Of a DNA stretch of 64,000 nt, positions 9,687 through 19,419 are shown one piece after another. Source of the stretch: Odontocerum albicorne. Lineage: Eukaryota > Arthropoda > Insecta > Trichoptera > Odontoceridae. The stretch lies in contig OX463859.1 of assembly GCA_949825065.1 (NCBI GenBank), positions 28,351,847 through 28,415,846 on the forward strand, read 5' to 3'. A program made the position numbers and the translations under genes. Each line of letters opens with the position of its first letter. The first letter of the stretch is position 1. The notes beneath the pieces were generated by a model. It worked only from the letters and a program-made list of their open reading frames with translations, searched no databases and was not told the origin of the DNA.

Positions 9687-10973
9687 TTAGGTCCTTACAT
9701 ATGAAATTGGCGTTTTGTTTGGGAGGAACATAAAGTTGATTTTTTTTTAATATAATATATTTATTTAATCAAAGTATGTACCATTGCTATCTATGCACTT
9801 TTGCCATCTCATAGGTAGTTCATCGATCCCTTTACTAAAAAAACCATTCGGACGGGAATCAGTAAAATCTTTGAAGTCGGTTTGGACTGCCCCATCGGAG
9901 TTGAATTTTTTCCCTTGCAAGAAGTTATCCAAATTTCGAAAAAAATAGTAATCTGTTGGGGCAAGGTCCGGAGAGTACGGTGGATGTCTTAGACATTCCA
10001 ATTGAAGCTCTTCTAATTTGGTAGCCGTCTGTTGTGCAGTGTGTGGTCTAGCGTTATCATGAAGCAGCAGTGGCCTAGAGCGATTAACCAGCCTCGGTTG
10101 TTTAGCAGCTAGCTTTTCCATCATGGTTTGCAGTTGCTGACAATAGACATCTGCCGTAATCGTCTGGCCAGATTTAAGAAAGCTGTAGTGAACGACACCA
10201 GCACTAGTCCACCAAACGCTCACAAGTAACTTTTTTGGAGTCAATTTTCGCTTGGGGCATGGTTTGGCTGGTTCGGCAGGGTTCAGCCATTGCGATGAGC
10301 GCTTCCGATTATCATACAGGATCCACTTTTCATCACAGGTAATGATTCGATTCAAAATCCCTTCATTATTGTGCCGGTTGAGTAATGCAACGCAGCAGTC
10401 AACGCGCGTTTGTTGATTTGCTTCACTCAATTCGTGAGGTACCCACCTTTCAAGCTTTTTCACCTTCCCAATTTGCTTCAAGTGGATTAAAACAGTTTTA
10501 TCACTAACACCGCAGCCTGCAGCTAACTCGGACGTGGTTTGCGATGGATCCGCTTCCACAATAGCCTTCAATTCTTCATTATCAACTTTGGTCTCCGGCC
10601 GTCCACGGGGCTTTTTCTGCAGGTCGAAATTTCCAGAACGAAAACGTTGGAACCAAAAACGCACTGTGTTTTCTTTTGCGGCACCGTCGCCATATACATC
10701 ATTAATCCTTCGAGCCGTTTCTGCAGCACTGGTGCCACGGTGGAACTCGTACTCGTAAATAACGCGATATTTCAAGTTTTCCATTTTGTAAACTGAGTGA
10801 CGCAAAGAAAAAAAACAATTGAGGAAAAAACAAATGAATTATAATTTTCGAAACACAAATACTTGAGTAAATAGCTGTATACATTTTAATTTGGAATTCC
10901 TAACCAAAGAGAAGATATTTGAGATCAAAGTTGCCAGTACGGCCAAACGCCAATTTCATATGTAAGGACCTAA
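9687..10973 (-). mobile_element. Intact mariner transposon
   Basis: A 1287-bp element with perfect 29-bp inverted ends (TTAGGTCCTTACATATGAAA then TTGGCGTTT) and TA duplicated on both sides (9685-9686 and 10974-10975). It contains an uninterrupted transposase. Unlike every other mariner in the window it shows no stop, frameshift or deletion, which suggests recent arrival. Confidence 0.95.
9765..10805 (-). CDS. Mariner transposase, complete (DD34D)
   Basis: 346 residues; translation more likely begins at the Met of MENLKYRV (10784, giving 339 residues), which matches the usual mariner start. The N-terminal half holds two helix-turn-helix regions for binding the inverted repeats (GTSAAETARRIND..., and KPRGRPETKVDNEELKAIVE linker). 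The WVPHEL motif is present. Catalytic Asp residues sit in ITCDEKW, LLHDNARPHTA and YSPDLAPTDY, with 34 residues between the last two. Length and motifs are normal for the family, so the enzyme may be functional for cut-and-paste at TA. It acts in the nucleus as a dimer (family knowledge). I think it is mellifera-like, from memory of the family. Confidence 0.95.
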   Translation of the reverse strand: MRHSVYKMENLKYRVIYEYEFHRGTSAAETARRINDVYGDGAAKENTVRFWFQRFRSGNFDLQKKPRGRPETKVDNEELKAIVEADPSQTTSELAAGCGVSDKTVLIHLKQIGKVKKLERWVPHELSEANQQTRVDCCVALLNRHNNEGILNRIITCDEKWILYDNRKRSSQWLNPAEPAKPCPKRKLTPKKLLVSVWWTSAGVVHYSFLKSGQTITADVYCQQLQTMMEKLAAKQPRLVNRSRPLLLHDNARPHTAQQTATKLEELQLECLRHPPYSPDLAPTDYYFFRNLDNFLQGKKFNSDGAVQTDFKDFTDSRPNGFFSKGIDELPMRWQKCIDSNGTYFD

Positions 10974-11027
10974 TATAAAAAAATAGCCTAGTTAGAATCA
11001 TGGACCCTCAAAGTTGGTAGTATGAAC

Positions 11028-11400
11028 CGACTGGATGCATTCGAACTGTGGATGCACCGGAGAATGCTACGGATACCCTGGACGGATATGGTCAGCAACA
11101 CAAGGGTTCTTCAAAGAGCCAAAGTTTATAGAGAGTTGTTGACTAATATTAAAATCCGAAAGGTGTCCTACTTGGGTCATGTACTTTGAGGAGCAAAGTA
11201 CAAATTACTGCACCTGATCATCTAAGGCAAAATAGAAAGCCGAAGAGGTGTTGGCAGGAGGTAAATCTCCTGGCTCCGCAATATACGTGATTGGACTGGC
11301 ATAAGGGGCGTTGGAGATCTTTTTCGGGCTGCCGAGGACAAAGAGTCTACTTTCAGGTGATATTCAACGTTGGGGTCTCCTGACATGACACTGGTAAGAA
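11028..11400 (+). pseudogene. LINE RT C-terminal remnant with four stops
   Basis: One frame reads RLDAFELWMHRRMLRIPWTD, then MVSNTRVLQRAKVYRELL, YLGHVL*, IESRRGVGRR*, RNIRDWTGIRGV. This is the thumb and basic C-terminal region of an RTE-type LINE. Four in-frame stops occur without frameshift, so it decayed mainly by substitution. It lies 55 bp downstream of the mariner end. Confidence 0.7.
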
Positions 11401-11624
11401 GAAGAAAAAGCCTAGTTAAAGAGTTTCTCAGGTAACAATTCTCGCACGCGCTAGACTACGAAGAGTTATGTGCGTACTCCAGTGGTTCTTAACACGGTGG
11501 TTCGCTCATTGTGGTAAAAGACAATGTAGTTTCCCGGTCACATTTTTCAACTTGCCCCCATAAAAAATGGAACATTTTGAATGATAACATACAATTGTAA
11601 TAAAATTAAATATATCACTTAAGT

Positions 11625-11800
11625 AGACGATTTCTGTGGCCTAACTGTTAAGTCTTCCAGTTTGGAGGTTACGGGTTCGATTGGTGTTAGTACTCACATT
11701 TTACTTTGGCCTCTTTTACATAATTTTCTGGTTAGTTGGAAGAGATTGCCACTTAGGAATAAGCCCGCCAGATTGTACTGTACACAACGAAAATGCAATA
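11625..11800 (+). repeat. SINE family 2
   Basis: The head is GTGGCCTAACTGTTAAG (A-box-like) and GGGTTCGATTGG (B-box-like). The tail is TTGGAAGAGATTGCCACTTA then AATAAGCCCGCCAGATTGTA. The tail is shared with LINE-A, which suggests that LINE-A's reverse transcriptase mobilised the SINE. Other copies include 22322-22535, 62690-62885 and 63035-63260. Confidence 0.75.
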
Positions 11801-11809
11801 AAATAGCAA

Positions 11810-12310
11810 AGTTGATAAGATGCCTGTTGTCCAGTCCGGAAGTCATGGGTTTGGTTCCCGTTCGTACCCAGATTTTTTTCAAATAAGGTTGCAGTTTGGT
11901 TTGAACTTAAAATCTCTTTAACATATTTCTGGTTAGTTGGAAGATATTTTTACAAGTCAATAAACCCACTAATTATAAAATACATCAAAATTGGGATGCT
12001 ACGTTGGGTGGGGCATGTAGCAAGAATGGGAGAAGAGAGAATGCCTAACAAGGTACTCTTTTCCAAGCCCCAAGGAAGACGTGGCGTGGGTAGACCAAAG
12101 CTCAGGTGGATGGATGGGGTGCAGAGTGATACAAGCGTGATTGGCATCAGGGGCTGGAGGAATGCATCCCAGGATAGGAGAAAATGGCGACGACTGCTGG
12201 AGGAGGCCGGAGCCCACAATGGGCTGTAGTGCCATTGATTGATTGATTGATTGAATAAACCCACTAAGTTGTGCTGTATACACGTGCACCGAAACTGCAA
12301 TTCAAATAAA
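11810..12310 (+). repeat. SINE family 2 copy split by a LINE insertion
   Basis: The head (GTCATGGGTTTGGTTCCCG) and middle are at 11810-11972, and the tail (GTTGTGCTGTATACACG) resumes at 12268. The split is at AATAAACCCACTAA, which is present on both sides of the inserted LINE. Confidence 0.75.
11973..12253 (+). mobile_element. 5'-truncated LINE insertion with 14-bp target duplication
   Basis: The insert sits between two copies of AATAAACCCACTAA (11959-11972 and 12254-12267). It contains the last 77 codons of an RT (11996-12229: MLRWVGHVARMGEERMPNKV...GRPKLRWMDGV...RRKWRRLLEEAGAHNGL, stop) and ends in a (TTGA)n tail at 12235-12253. The coding end has no stops, so the insertion is relatively young and clearly later than the SINE. 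Confidence 0.9.
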
Positions 12311-12359
12311 TATATTAAGTGCATCACGGATAGATCCAGCTATAAATTAAAACATTATC

Positions 12360-12545
12360 TTCAATGACTACATAATAGGCCTCTCATCCAATCCGTAGTT
12401 ACGGTGCAGTTCCCGTTGATACCTAGAATTAAGAATATGGGGTTCAAGTCTCGTTTTCATTTGAGGCTTGTTTAACACCTTTATGGTTGGCTGGAAGACA
12501 TTACCACATAGCAAAGCTTGTTGACTTAAAACAAGAATTCCTCGT
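12360..12545 (+). repeat. SINE family 2, diverged copy
   Basis: It contains GGCTTGTTTAACACC, then GGTTGGCTGGAAGACATTAC and CACATAGCAA in the family order, with a weak head. It is more degraded than its neighbours. Confidence 0.5.
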
Positions 12546-12689
12546 TAGTTAGCCAGCATGTATTTGGTATCTAAACATAGTAATTAAGCATGATGGCGCA
12601 AGGGGTATGTGTTTTTTATGATTATTGAAACGTACTATATGTATTTAAACTCCTGCTATCTTGATATTGTATATATTCTTGTCATGTAA

Positions 12690-12775
12690 AATAAATTCAC
12701 CAGGTTGTATTGCATACAACGAAAATGTGATACAATATAATTATAGTATATATCACCAGGACACAAATACGTTAA
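12690..12775 (+). repeat. SINE family 2 tail fragment
   Basis: TTCACCAGGTTGTATTGCAT and ACAACGAAAATGTGATACAA correspond to the 3' end of family 2 only. Confidence 0.55.
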
Positions 12776-12849
12776 TTGATTCAAGAAAAGCAAACCGAAA
12801 AATTTCTTCTCCAAGACGTTGTTTCTCAACCTTTTTACCATTATTTATT

Positions 12850-13290
12850 TTATTTTATTTAAAACTTTTATTGCAAATACAATCTGGCGGGCTTATTGTC
12901 AGGCGGCAATCTCTTCCAACTAACCAGACAAAAGTAAATGAAGCAAGTTACGTGGTCGCATAAATCATTCAAATTACTATCCATCCCCACGAAATCCATA
13001 AACATATACGTGAGCACTTGCCCACGAACCCCACAAAGACGGACAATCATCCGAACATTATTTTTCATATAAAGTGTGATATCATCAATCAAAAGGAAAG
13101 GAAGGGATGGTGGAGAGGAAAGGAAAAGAAAAATCAGGAATGAAACACGTTATTTTACTGACTAGAAATTAAAGGTTTTTTCAGTCGCTTCTTAAAGCAT
13201 GCCAAGGACGGAGCGAGTCTTATATTGGTTTGTAACTGATTCCAGAGTCTCACTGGATTGCGATACGTCAGAAGATAAAACAAATAAAAC
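12850..13290 (-). pseudogene. LINE-A 3' end with RT C-terminus (left arm of inverted pair)
   Basis: On the minus strand the RT C-terminus (ESGNQLQ..., RLAPSLACFKKRLKKPL-like) lies at about 13150-13290. The 3' UTR follows, including TCCTTTGATTGATGATATC, GTTCGTGGGCAAGTGCTCA and the tail GCAATAAGCC-type motif at 12890-12920. It is the mirror of 15178-15515. Confidence 0.75.
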
Positions 13291-13489
13291 TAAGACTTAG
13301 TTAAAACAAATAAAACTTATACCTAATATGTTCGTTTTTTTTATAAAGATAATATATTCTTTTTATACACACAAGTTATTTTTATTTCACCGTGACCCCT
13401 CTGGGGTCCTGACCCACAGATTAAGAAACGACGATCTACGGAGTTCTCTGCATAAGGTGACTAAAACTTCTTTTTGCAGTAAATTTTGA
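13290..13489. other. Spacer between LINE arm and satellite
   Basis: AT-rich, with CACCGTGACCCCTCTGGGGT (13390-13409), a short near-palindrome. No gene was seen. Confidence 0.4.
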
Positions 13490-15175
13490 TCTGTTCTTCC
13501 TGCATTAAACCTGCGATGTAGACAGCCAGTTATCCCTTTATTTCTTTGGGGATCTTCCTACAAGTTGGGTTAGGTTAGGTTCGTGCATCTATTTATTCCT
13601 GATTCCTACATTATACCTGGGATGTAGACAGCCAGCTATCCCTTTATTTCTTTGGAGATCTTCCTACAAGTTGGGCTAGGTTAGGTTCGTGAATCTATTT
13701 ATTCCTGATTCCTGCATTATACCTGGGGTGTAAACAGCCAGCTATCCCTTTATTTCTTTGGGGATCTTCCTACAAGTTGGGTTAGGTAAGGTTCGTGCAT
13801 CTGTTTATTCCTGATTCATGCATTATACCTGTTATGTAGACAGCCAGTTATCCCTTTATTTCTTTGGGGATCTTCCTACTAGTTGGGTTAGGTTAGGTTC
13901 GTGCATCTGTTTATTCCTGATTCCTGCATTATACCTGGGATGTAGACAGCCAGTTATATCTTTATTTCTTTGGGGATCTTCCTACAAGTTGGGTTAGGTT
14001 AGGTTCGTGAATCTATTTATTCCTGATTCCTGCATTATACCTGGGGTGTAAACAGCCAGCTATCCCTTTATTTCTTTGGGGATCTTCCTACAAGTTGGGT
14101 TAGGTAAGGTTCGTGCATCTGTTTATTCCTGATTCATGCATTATACCTGTTATGTAGACAGCCAGTTATCCCTTTATTTCTTTGGGGATCTTCCTACTAG
14201 TTGGGTTAGGTTAGGTTCGTGCATCTGTTTATTCCTGATTCCTACATTATACCTGGGGTGTAAACAGCCAGCTATCCCTTTATTTCTTTGGGGATCTTCC
14301 TACAAGTTGGGTTAGGTAAGGTTCGTGCATCTGTTTATTCCTGATTCATGCATTATACCTGTTATGTAGACAGCCAGTTATCCCTTTATTTCTTTGGGGA
14401 TCTTCCTACTAGTTGGGTTAGGTTAGGTTCGTGCATCTGTTTATTCCTGATTCCTGCATTATACCTGGGATGTACACAGCCAGCTATATCTTTATTTCTT
14501 TGGGGATCTTCCTACAAGTTGGGTTAGGTTAGGTTCTTGAATCTATTTATTCCTGATTCCTGCATTATACCTGGGGTGTAAACAGCCAGCTATCCCTTTA
14601 TTTCTTTGGGGATCTTCCTACAAGTTGGGTTAGGTAAGGTTCGTGCATCTGTTTATTCCTGATTCATGCATTATACCTGTTATGTAGACAGCCAGTTATC
14701 CCTTTATTTCTTTGGGGATCTTCCTACTAGTTGGGTTAGGTTAGGTTCGTGCATCTGTTTATTCCTGATTCCTGCATTATACCTGGGATGTAAACAGCCA
14801 GCTATCCCTTTATTTCTTTGGGGATCTTCCTACAAGTTGGGTTAGGTTAGGTTCGTGCATCTGTTTATTCCTAATTCCTGCATTATACCTGGGATGTACA
14901 CAGCCAGCTATCCCTTTATTTCTTTGGGGATCTTCCTAAAAGTTGGGTTAGGTTAGGTTCGTGCATCTATTTATTCCTGATTCCTGCATTATACCTGGGA
15001 TGTACACAGCCAGTTGTCCCTTTATTTCTTTGAGGATCTTCCTACAAGTTGGGTTAGGTTAGGTTAGATTCCTGCATTTATTTATTTATGCTTCCTGCAT
15101 TATACCTGTGATGTAGACTATCAGCTATGCCTTTATTTCTTTATGGATATTCCTGATTCTTGGGTTAGGTTAGAT
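13490..15175. repeat. 106-bp satellite with embedded TTAGG motifs and higher-order units
   Basis: About 16 tandem units of 106 bp (for example GGG at 13567, 13673 and 13779). Each contains GGGTTAGGTTAGGTTCGT, AGCCAGYTATCCCTTTATTT and GGGGATCTTCCTACAAG. Three unit types recur in a fixed order: GGGATGTAGAC..., GGGGTGTAAAC... followed by TTAGGTAAGG, and GTTATGTAGAC... with CTACTAG. This gives 318-bp higher-order repeats and one dimer variant. The edge units (first, and the last near 15060-15170) are the most diverged, as expected from unequal crossing-over. Confidence 0.95.
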
Positions 15176-15177
15176 TA

Positions 15178-15515
15178 TTTAAAAAACTCTAAATTTCTAG
15201 TCAATAATACAACGTGTTTCATTCCTGATTTTTTTTCCTTTCCTCTCCACCATCCCTTTCTTTTCCTTTAATTGATGATATCTCACTTTATATGTAAAGG
15301 AATGTTCGGGTGATTTTCCGTCTTTGTGGGAATTGTGGGCATATACTCACGTATGTGTTTGTGGATTGCATGGGGATGGATAGTCATTTGAATTATTTTT
15401 TGCGATCATGTAACTTGCTTCATTTACTTTTGTCTGGTTGGTTGGAAAGTTGCCACCTGGTAATAAGCCCACCAAATGATATTTGCAATAAAAATGTCAA
15501 ATAAATAAATATGCC
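15178..15515 (+). mobile_element. LINE-A 3' end (right arm of inverted pair)
   Basis: It starts at AAAAAACTCTAAATTTCTAG, just past the RT stop, and runs through CTCCACCATCCCTTTC, GGGATGGATAGTCATTTG and TGTCTGGTTGGTTGGAAAG to an A-rich end. It is the reverse complement of 12868-13200 across the satellite. Confidence 0.8.
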
Positions 15516-15599
15516 TGATTCGCTAATTTCTAGACTTCAGTATGTTTTCAACGCAACTGCGAAACTGATATATGGTAGTCATAAATATTAGTAGATTAG

Positions 15600-15729
15600 T
15601 CCGACTCTAAAAAGTCTACATTGGTTCAAGTGTCCTAAACGGATTGATTTAAAACTATGTTTCTTTGTATCTAAGTCCCTCAATGTGATGCCTCCATTGT
15701 ATATTTTAAATCTGTGTCTAAGATACTAG
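15600..15729 (+). pseudogene. LINE-B remnant, 5' part split by mariner
   Basis: SPTLKSLHWFKCPKRIDLKL-type coding sequence and the block corresponding to PLYILNLCLR match LINE-B. It is interrupted at 15730 by a mariner and resumes at 17014. Confidence 0.7.
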
Positions 15730-17013
15730 TTAGTCAAAAAGTTTTGAAAGCGGAAATGAAAATACATTTTTTTTGGGGGGAAATCACTTTTATTGCTCAG
15801 TATAGTCTCCCATAAGATCAATACACTTGGTCCAACGATCTTCCAACTTTGTTGTCCCATCACGGAAGTGACTTTCTGGAAGGCCTGCAAAATACTCCTC
15901 TACGACGGCTATAACCTCTTCGTTTGATGAAAAATGCTTTCCACGAAGGAATTTTTTGAGGTGTGAGAACAGCCAGAAGTCAGAGGGAGCTAAATCTGGC
16001 GAATAGGGTGGATGCTGCAACAATTCGTACCCCAATTCACTGATTTTCGCGATGGTTTTTTGAGCTGTGTGAGCAGGTGCATTGTCTTTATGAAAAATGA
16101 TTTTTTTCTTCTGCAAACCGGGTCTTTTTTCACAATTTTTTTCATCCAACTGGTCCAAAAGGTCACAATAATAATCAGAGTTGATTGTCTTACCAGTTTG
16201 GAGATAATCTATCAATAAAATTCCTTTTGCATCCCAAAAAACTCACGCTAACACCTTCTTGGCCGATTTCTGGACACGAACTCGCTTCGGAGCCAAAGTG
16301 CCTGGTTCACACCACTCCTTAGCCTCTTGTTTTGATTCAGGATCATGGTGGTAGACCTAAGTCTCATCCATAGTGATGAATCGACGCAGAAAATCCTTTT
16401 TATCCTTTCGAAATTGCTCCAAATGTTGCTCAGAAAGTCGCATTCGAACGTGTTTTTGTTGCATTGTTAGTTAATGCGGCACCCATTGTGCACACAGTTT
16501 TTTGAAACCCAAAACTTCAGCCAAAATATGCCATGTTGTTCCATGTGAGATGCCTATGGTGTCAGCTATCACATCCACAGTCGATCGATGATCTTCCAAA
16601 ACCATATCCTGTATTTTCGCTATGATTTCTGGTGTTGATGTACTTTTTGGACGTCCTGAGCGTGGATCGTCTTCAACGCTTGTACGGCCACGCTTAAACT
16701 CCAAAACCCATCGGTAAACGGTTGGAAATGAAGGAAAAGACTCCTTTAATACTTTCACCATCTTTGCATGGATCTCAGTAGCCCATAAACCTTCCAAAAC
16801 AAAGAATTTAATCACTGCACGATATTCGGATTTTTCCATTGTTAAAAAATACACTGACACGTCAACTTCAAATGGCTTGTAAACAAAGAATGAATTGACA
16901 GATCGAAATGAAATTTTGAGTACGTTCTTATGAAAGATGAAATATTAAAATGGTGTAAAAGTTTTGGTTTTTCTACTGCTCCATAGATGTCGCTTTCAAA
17001 ACTTTTTGACTAA
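15730..17013 (-). mobile_element. Decayed mariner inserted in LINE-B
   Basis: The ends are inverted repeats, TTAGTCAAAAAGTTTTGAAA then GCG on both sides. The target TA can be placed within the first bases of each end, so boundaries are good to within 2 bp. At 1284 bp it is full length, but its transposase carries three stops. Confidence 0.9.
15790..16860 (-). pseudogene. Mariner transposase with three nonsense codons
   Basis: A single reading frame over the full length, start 16860, stop after GDYTEQ at 15790. N-terminal HTH region with RSGRPKSTSTPEI; WVPH followed by TAA; MDET followed by TAG where Trp is expected; KKVLA followed by TGA; then IIFHKDNAPAHTA and YSPDLAPSDFWLF. All three catalytic Asp positions (MDET, HKDN, APSDF) are still encoded. 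The frame is intact apart from point substitutions, so the element is dead but structurally whole. It belongs to a different mariner lineage from the one at 9765. Confidence 0.92.
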
Positions 17014-17240
17014 CCTATTATGTTCCTATGGGAAGGAATAGAACTTGAAAGTCGTTTTTATGTTCATCTTATATATTGATTATTCCGAATCGGTCTAATA
17101 GGGCGGGTATAACAATATTTTTTTTCACCGTTGCTGGTCATGTGGCATGGAAGGACCTGCGTCTTAGTGCTAGAGATATAGGGGGTGTATGCAGCTTTAG
17201 GAAGCACTTGAAGATAGTATTTTGTGGTAGATCTCATCAA
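17014..17240 (+). pseudogene. LINE-B remnant, 3' part
   Basis: It continues the split LINE-B: FTVAGHVAWKDLRLSARDIG, then GVCSFRKHLKIVFCGRSHQ, the usual C-terminal SFRKHLK block. Confidence 0.7.
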
Positions 17241-17780
17241 AATATGATGGTGTATGAACACTATATACATACACTACACCCAAAGCCGACTGTGTATCGG
17301 AAGATTTATGAAGGTTAGTAGTTAGTTTCCTTGACAAGTTTTCTGCGATTATCTTACCAAATATGTTTTTTCTGAACATATGCAGATGCGAGAAGTGCTA
17401 ATCTAATGACCGCAGCTACTACTTTCCTATTCTTAAACTCAATTTATATATAATTATATATTTATTTTGTGATATTTTAATCTATCAATAATTGTGGTTT
17501 CAAGTCCCGGCGCTTTTGAGTAGAGATAGTTTTCCAGACAACGCTATATAAATTGAATCAAATAAAGCACTAAATACCCAAGCCACCACCATGAGGAAAA
17601 GAAGAGATTGTGGATAATAACGTCAGATTAACGCTTTTATTGGATTTTTTTAGAGAAGTCATTAGATTAGATTTAATACAATGAGGCTCTGCAGGGACTT
17701 GGTGATGTATCACGGTTACTAGCCTTGGCATATATTTAGAACGAAACTACATACTTAGTTTCAAATTAATTTGTTTGGTA
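17241..17780. other. Intergenic with SINE-4-like trace
   Basis: At 17505-17575, TTTCAAGTCCCGGCGC...ACAACGCTATATAAATTGAA recalls the SINE-4 tail. Nothing else is recognised. Confidence 0.35.
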
Positions 17781-17785
17781 CTTAG

Positions 17786-17961
17786 TGTTGATATGTGGGT
17801 ACATTTTGTATTCACCATATTGACAATACTCTGTGTCACAATGCTCTGAATATATTTTGTTCAATATTGTCACAAAACATTTTGTGGTGTCCAAGTTTGT
17901 TATGCCCTATATAAGGAGCAAATCATGTATCACTTGTGTTCCGCATTAAATAAACTTAACA
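17786..17961 (+). mobile_element. Solo Copia LTR with 5-bp target duplication
   Basis: It is 176 bp, from TGTTGATATG to CTTAACA, flanked by CTTAG at 17781-17785 and again at 17962-17966. It has CCTATATAAGGAG and a TTAAATAAAC region. It has the same length as, and is inverted relative to, 1877-2052. Absence of internal sequence with a perfect duplication shows recombination between two LTRs of one element. Confidence 0.92.
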
Positions 17962-18149
17962 CTTAGTGCCTATTTTACTTCAACCATTCAATTGTCCTTT
18001 GATAAGTATTATTACTTTGAAAAAATATGCATTTTTTCTAATTTGACATCTCAAAGTTCTCCGTGATCGATTTTCGTCGGATGAAATATTGGATTTTTTT
18101 TTAGATAATCTGTTTAAGTTTATTTACCCTCTTCGTGCCACCAGGAATA

Positions 18150-18275
18150 TCGAAATGCCTCAGAAAAACGTCTCTATCCAGAACGGTCCGAAGCCATCAC
18201 TTTACTTCCTCAAAAAACGTATCTATCCAGGACGGTCTGAAGCCATCACTTTACTTCCTCAAAAAAAATCGTCTT
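18150..18275 (+). repeat. Local tandem duplication (about 57 bp, twice)
   Basis: CTATCCAGAACGGTCCGAAG and CTATCCAGGACGGTCTGAAG, each followed by CCATCACTTTACTTCCTCAA, occur back to back. The host sequence is an unidentified degenerate region. Confidence 0.8.
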
Positions 18276-19174
18276 TCTCATGAATCAATCTATAAGTTGA
18301 ACTCACGTATAGATTCCCTGGAAAGAAGCTATTAAGTTTCCCAAGACAAAGGAGTTCGTAATATCTATTCAGTTTTACCTCCACAACACGATTCCAGAAT
18401 ATATCTGGAACAAAGCTCGTCCATTCCCATAAATATTAACGCTTGCTTTAGCTTCATTCTCATTTCAAGCACACAGCGTTTTATTGCCTTTGCCATGGAG
18501 CGGAAGAAATATGACCGCCATTCGACTCACGAATTGTTCCTACCGTCTTGACTGGGATTCCCCTGGGATAAGACGTCATTTATTAAGGAGAACCTTACAG
18601 ATTTCGTTACTGGATTCTGGATACTTATTCAGAGACTTAAATTACATGGTACAAGTAATAAATTTACTTACATTGATGACCTGAGTTTTGTTATTATCAA
18701 TAGTCGAATATATAATATTTATTTATTTTATTTAAACAGTTAATTTTACAATGTAGAATTTGGCGTGTTTATTATGAAATGATATTACCTAGCCTATTGT
18801 TTTTAACAATTTAATTTTCAGTATTGAGTGAAATATTTATATTAGGGTATTAAAAATTAAATTATAAAAAATATTTAAATAAAACAAATAAGACATTTTC
18901 ATATTCAGTTAGAATAAAGGGTTTTGGGAAAAATGAACCAGGAAACACGACATTCATTAAAGTTAAATATAATACTTTTTGAGTTGCTATTTTTTTGCAA
19001 ACACGCTCAATGATAATGGCCTATATTCCTACTACAGTGATGCTAAGTCTTGATTACTGAAGTCAAATACAGTGCTGCATTTAGGTTCAATATGTCCGAA
19101 TTACCAATTCGATACCAAATCGTTCTTCAATATGTCCGAATTACCAATTCGAATATGTTGCAGCGTACTTACTA
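18276..19174. other. Intergenic, no gene recognised
   Basis: There is a small duplicated motif, TTCAATATGTCCGAATTACC, twice at 19088-19150. No supported coding sequence. Confidence 0.4.
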
Positions 19175-19300
19175 GAAATAAGAAATCGCTGTTTGAAACA
19201 GACCTATGACGGAGCGAGTGTTACGTTAGTTGGCAGCTGGTTCCAGAGCTTAACGCGATAGACAGTGAAGAATGATGCGATAAAGCTTAAAGTGTAGTAT
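19175..19300 (-). pseudogene. LINE-A-like RT C-terminal scrap
   Basis: The minus strand encodes a segment ending in SGTSCQLT...RSVIGLFQTAISYF-like text, parallel to the LWNQLQ...RLAP...F block of LINE-A. Short and diverged. Confidence 0.45.
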
Positions 19301-19339
19301 AGTATATATGTGTAGTGTTCAATACATTTTGACAACACC

Positions 19340-19419
19340 TCTCACAAAGGATTATCTTCGAGTGCTTTCTAAAGCTGCACACGCGACCCATACCTATATT
19401 TAATACTTAAGATATAGAC
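19340..19419 (-). pseudogene. LINE-B remnant split by hAT (3' part)
   Basis: The reverse strand carries the VCSFRKHSK block. Its last eight bases, ATATAGAC, are the duplicated hAT target; LINE-B continues at 21503. Confidence 0.6.

Noticed and set aside
10534..10796. Plus-strand ORFs of 74 and 85 residues
   Set aside because: Antisense of the mariner transposase.
11950..12327. 125-residue minus-strand ORF
   Set aside because: Antisense of the LINE RT end at 11996-12229.
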